Part shown: in pieces, positions 61,350 through 64,000 of the stretch
Layout of the letters: every line of letters starts with the position of its first letter
Position numbering within the stretch: position 1 is the first letter of the stretch
NCBI RefSeq assembly: GCF_900291015.1
Contig: NZ_OLKL01000022.1
Span: forward strand, 88,920 to 152,919
DNA from: Pseudomonas persica
GTDB lineage: Bacteria; Pseudomonadota; Gammaproteobacteria; Pseudomonadales; Pseudomonadaceae
Direction of reading: 5' to 3'
Length of the DNA: 64,000 nucleotides
Made by a program: the position numbers and the translations under genes
Notes under the pieces: generated by a model
What the model was told of the DNA's origin: nothing
The model's database searches: none
What the model saw: only the letters and a program-made list of their open reading frames with translations

Positions 61350-63476
61350 TCAGAAGCTGTAATCCACCGTCGCAAAGTACGACCGTGGCATACCCATCAG
61401 CCACTGCTGGCCACTGAACGCCGACTGCACATACTCACGGTCGAACAGGTTGTTCAACTGCAACCCCAGCCGCACATCCGGCAACACCTGCCAGCCGATG
61501 TTGGCATCGACCACGGTGTAGCCCGGGGCGCTCTGGGTGTTGGCGGTGTTGGCATGGCGCTCGTCCACATAGCGCGCGCCAATGCCAGCCTCCAGCCGCT
61601 GGCCGAAGCCTTTGCTCAGCCACAGGTTGGCGGTACGCCGCGGGACATTGGCCGGGCGATTGCCCGCACGGTCCTGCGCCACGCCACCGACCATTTCGTG
61701 GAAGTCGTCATACCTGGCGCGCACGATCGCCGCGTTGGCCGACACCTGCCACTGGTGCACCAGCGCCAGTTCCAGGGTAGCTTCCAGGCCGTCGGATGTC
61801 TGCTGGCCAGCCTGTTGCTTCTCGTGCGTGACCGGGTCATCCACCAGCAGCTTGTTCTTGACGATGTGGTAGGCCGCCAATGTCCATTCGCCACGTCCCT
61901 CCCAGAAGCGCTGCTTGAGGCCCACTTCGGTCTGCCTGGCCTCGGTCAGGCCGTAGTGCATCTGGTTGGCGCTGAGGCTGATGAGGCTATCGACCCCGTC
62001 CTCGCTGGTGGCGTACTGGCCATACAGCGACAGGTCGTCGCTGACCGCAAACACCAGCCCGGCACGCCAGTTGCCACCTTGCAGGCTGCGGTCGCTGCGG
62101 CTGTCGCTGGTCAGTTGTTCCTGAACGATGTGGTTCTGGTCGCGGCGCATGCCGGTGACCAGCGACAGGCGATCGCTCAGCTGCAGGCGGTTTTCGGCGA
62201 ACAGGGCAAAGGTGTGGGTGGTGGACAAGGTTTGCGGGCGCAACGGCGAGGCGCTATGGAACCAACCCGATTGCGGTTGCCACGGGTCGACATAGTCGCC
62301 GCCCACATCGTTGTAGGGCGCGTTGCTGTCGACGTTGAAGCGGACCTTGTTGTACTCGGCACCGATCACGGTCTTGCTGGCCAGGCCGAACAGCGTGTGG
62401 TCGAGGGTGAAGGTCTGGCGGTCGCCGAACTGTTCCTGGTTGTGCTTGATTTCCAGGTAGCTGCCGCGCAGCAGTTGCTGGCGCTCGGCGTCCCAGCTGT
62501 AGTTCTCGGCGTTACGCCAGTGACGGCGGCTTTTGATGTAGTACAGCTGGTTGCTGGCGCTGAGGTGGTCGTTCAACGTCCAGTCGGTGATCAGGCGCGT
62601 CCATTCATCGACGTAGTGCTGCACGTCGTCCTGCACGTTGTAGTTCTTGTTGCGCAGGCTGCTACGGTAGCGGCCGTCGATCAGCGGGGTTCCGTAGTAA
62701 TTGGCAGGCTCCGCATCGCCGCGGTCGTGGGCGAGGGTGAAGCTGAGGTCGTCGCTGGCATCGACGCGCAGTGCAGCGCTCAGCGCCAGGCTGCGTGACG
62801 TGGTGCGGTCGACCCAACCGTGACCGGCTTGCTGGTTCAGGGCCAGGCGATAGCTCAGGCGCTCGCCGAGGCTGCCGCCGCTATCCAGGCCGAGCTGCTG
62901 GCGGTCCCACGAACCGTAGCCCAGGCGCAGGTGGTTGTGTACCTCGCCGGTAAACGGCTTTTTCGGGATCACGTTGACCACCGCACCGGTGGCACCTTCG
63001 CCATACAGCACCGAGGCCGGGCCGCGAATCACATCGATGCGCTCGACCATCCACGGGTCGACCGGGAACGTCTGGGTACCGGCACCGGTGTACAGGCGTG
63101 CGCCGTCGAACAAGGTCATCACCGAGCTGTGCCCGGCAAAGCCGCGGGCGGAAAGGCCCGTGCCGCCGTCGCCCGGGGAGCCGACGTAGCTGACACCCGG
63201 TGAACGGGTCACCGCGTCCTGTACGGTGAGGTTGTTGCGCTGCTGGATCTGCTCGGCGCTGATGCTGCTGGTGCTGGCCGGTGTTTCCAGGGCGCTGAGG
63301 CCCAGGCGCGAGCCAGCCTGGGTCGGGGTGGCCAGGTCGATGGCGTGGCTGCCCTGGGTGTCGGTGATGGTCGTGGCGGGCAGGGCCAAGGGCTGTCGGT
63401 CGATGGCATCGGCCGAGGCCGGCAGGGAAACGGCCAGGCAGGCCGCCAGGGGGTGAAGCGTTAACATACGGGACAT
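61350..63476 (-). CDS. TonB-dependent outer-membrane receptor under cobalamin riboswitch control
   Basis: The 708-residue protein has a signal peptide, a plug domain (NNLTVQDAVTRSPGVSYVGSP, MVERIDVIRGPASVLYGEGATGAVVNVIPKKP) and a 22-strand barrel ending in a C-terminal aromatic (YFATVDYSF). The plug resembles siderophore receptors more than E. coli BtuB, but the upstream cobalamin riboswitch and the nearby corrinoid ABC system point to corrinoid or cobalamin-precursor uptake. Confidence 0.88.
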   Translation of the reverse strand: MSRMLTLHPLAACLAVSLPASADAIDRQPLALPATTITDTQGSHAIDLATPTQAGSRLGLSALETPASTSSISAEQIQQRNNLTVQDAVTRSPGVSYVGSPGDGGTGLSARGFAGHSSVMTLFDGARLYTGAGTQTFPVDPWMVERIDVIRGPASVLYGEGATGAVVNVIPKKPFTGEVHNHLRLGYGSWDRQQLGLDSGGSLGERLSYRLALNQQAGHGWVDRTTSRSLALSAALRVDASDDLSFTLAHDRGDAEPANYYGTPLIDGRYRSSLRNKNYNVQDDVQHYVDEWTRLITDWTLNDHLSASNQLYYIKSRRHWRNAENYSWDAERQQLLRGSYLEIKHNQEQFGDRQTFTLDHTLFGLASKTVIGAEYNKVRFNVDSNAPYNDVGGDYVDPWQPQSGWFHSASPLRPQTLSTTHTFALFAENRLQLSDRLSLVTGMRRDQNHIVQEQLTSDSRSDRSLQGGNWRAGLVFAVSDDLSLYGQYATSEDGVDSLISLSANQMHYGLTEARQTEVGLKQRFWEGRGEWTLAAYHIVKNKLLVDDPVTHEKQQAGQQTSDGLEATLELALVHQWQVSANAAIVRARYDDFHEMVGGVAQDRAGNRPANVPRRTANLWLSKGFGQRLEAGIGARYVDERHANTANTQSAPGYTVVDANIGWQVLPDVRLGLQLNNLFDREYVQSAFSGQQWLMGMPRSYFATVDYSF

Positions 63477-63597
63477 GTCGTTCCACTACTGCAGGAATGA
63501 ATGGATCCCGGTGGAGAACACGCAAAGGCGCACCGTGCACGCAGGCGCGCGCACGGATACCGGCCTGCGCCCGCCCACCGCGGGTTGCCAAGTGAAG

Positions 63598-63790
63598 CTT
63601 CAGGCCGGTCTCCGGGCTTGCGAGGGGCATGAAACCTTCACCTTCCCATGCACGTGCACAGTGGTATCTCGAAGGGTTCGCTCGCTTACCGTTGCGGGGG
63701 CAGCGCCGGACTTGTCGTGGGTAACACGACGCACCGGCTTCCCGTTTCACCCTGCGCGCGGCGGCGCAGGGCACCTGAAACTGGCGGGCA
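63598..63790 (-). promoter_or_regulatory. Cobalamin riboswitch controlling the TonB receptor
   Basis: The minus strand shows a B12 box variant AGCCCGGAGACCGGCC (63603-63618) and, 5' of it, CCCCCGCAACGGTAAGCGAG, the typical core of the cobalamin element. It precedes the receptor gene by about 120 bases. Boundaries are approximate. Confidence 0.88.
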
Positions 63791-64000
63791 TCTGACCATT
63801 GAAACGCGGGGGCGTCAAATTTGGTGAGATCATTGGGGTGAGCTGTGGGCAGGTCTGGCCTCTTCGCGGGTAAACCCGCTCCCACAAGTGCGCGAATTGC
63901 TTGGCCGCAGGCCTGTGACATCTCTGTGGGAGATTCTATGGCCGAAGGCAATTTCTCAGTAGAACCGTCTTCGGCCTCTTTCAGCAATCTCCAGGCACAA
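63791..64000. other. Window end: single REP element and hairpin, no gene seen
   Basis: A P. putida-type REP core lies at 63855-63886 and a decayed partner (CTGTGGGAG) near 63925. GGCCGAAG and CTTCGGCC (about 63952-63978) can pair over eight bases, followed by TCTTTC. It may be the terminator of a gene outside the window. Confidence 0.5.

Overview
The window looks like a chromosomal segment of a Pseudomonas putida-group bacterium. The evidence is the high GC content, the many 35-bp-type REP palindromes (core GCGGGTAAACCCGCTCCCAC, and a second type with core GCCGGCAAGCCAGCTCCCAC), and the gene content: cti cis/trans isomerase, OprD-type porin, DUF2790 protein, and B12-dependent metH. Gene order is mostly ordinary core and accessory chromosome. 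I see no rRNA, tRNA, CRISPR array, complete insertion sequence or prophage.

Layout. 0-5.8 kb (all minus strand): start of an M14 carboxypeptidase, an AraC regulator with a fosmidomycin-resistance-type MFS pump, a DUF1348 protein, a dkgB remnant, and a cysI-DUF934 sulfite-reduction pair. 6-17.4 kb: periplasmic binding protein, small membrane proteins, metH divergent from cti, an acyltransferase, nfuA, and a SCO1/PCuAC copper-chaperone pair. 17.4-19.2 kb: a lower-GC, decayed patch with a frameshifted MFS gene and gene fragments at its edges. 19.2-25.6 kb: azlCD-araC, SGNH hydrolase, and a YqcI/LysE/LysR cluster. 26.2-35.1 kb: polB and two tandem dermonecrotic-toxin-like/NEL proteins; the first copy is deleted and frameshifted, the second is a full-length predicted E3 ubiquitin ligase with LRRs.

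35.3-42.6 kb is the most interesting part. It holds a RiPP-type precursor with six EGKCG motifs fused to two EF-hands, its MNIO (DUF692) and DUF2063 maturation genes, a convergent DoxX plus ferric-reductase-like pair, an OmpR/EnvZ-type two-component system, a DUF2790 protein and a thioredoxin. Three intergenic regions in this block carry the same direct repeat, TGTAT-N5-TGTAT. This suggests one regulon, probably under the embedded response regulator and probably concerned with copper or thiol/oxidant stress. The function and the regulator assignment are inference.

42.8-50 kb: aroE-aroQ and a czcCBA heavy-metal efflux operon with a CopR/CzcR/CusR-type box in front. 50-55.4 kb: MHS-family transporter, solo ParA, a diguanylate cyclase and small proteins. 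55.4-63.8 kb: a corrinoid-uptake region with a TonB receptor and a binding protein-permease-ATPase operon, each behind a cobalamin riboswitch, plus a frameshifted OprD porin at the operon end. metH, a B12-dependent enzyme, lies in the same window.

Several genes are broken by single-base changes at short homopolymer runs (18.1, 30.05 and 56.0 kb). These may be real pseudogenes or assembly errors.
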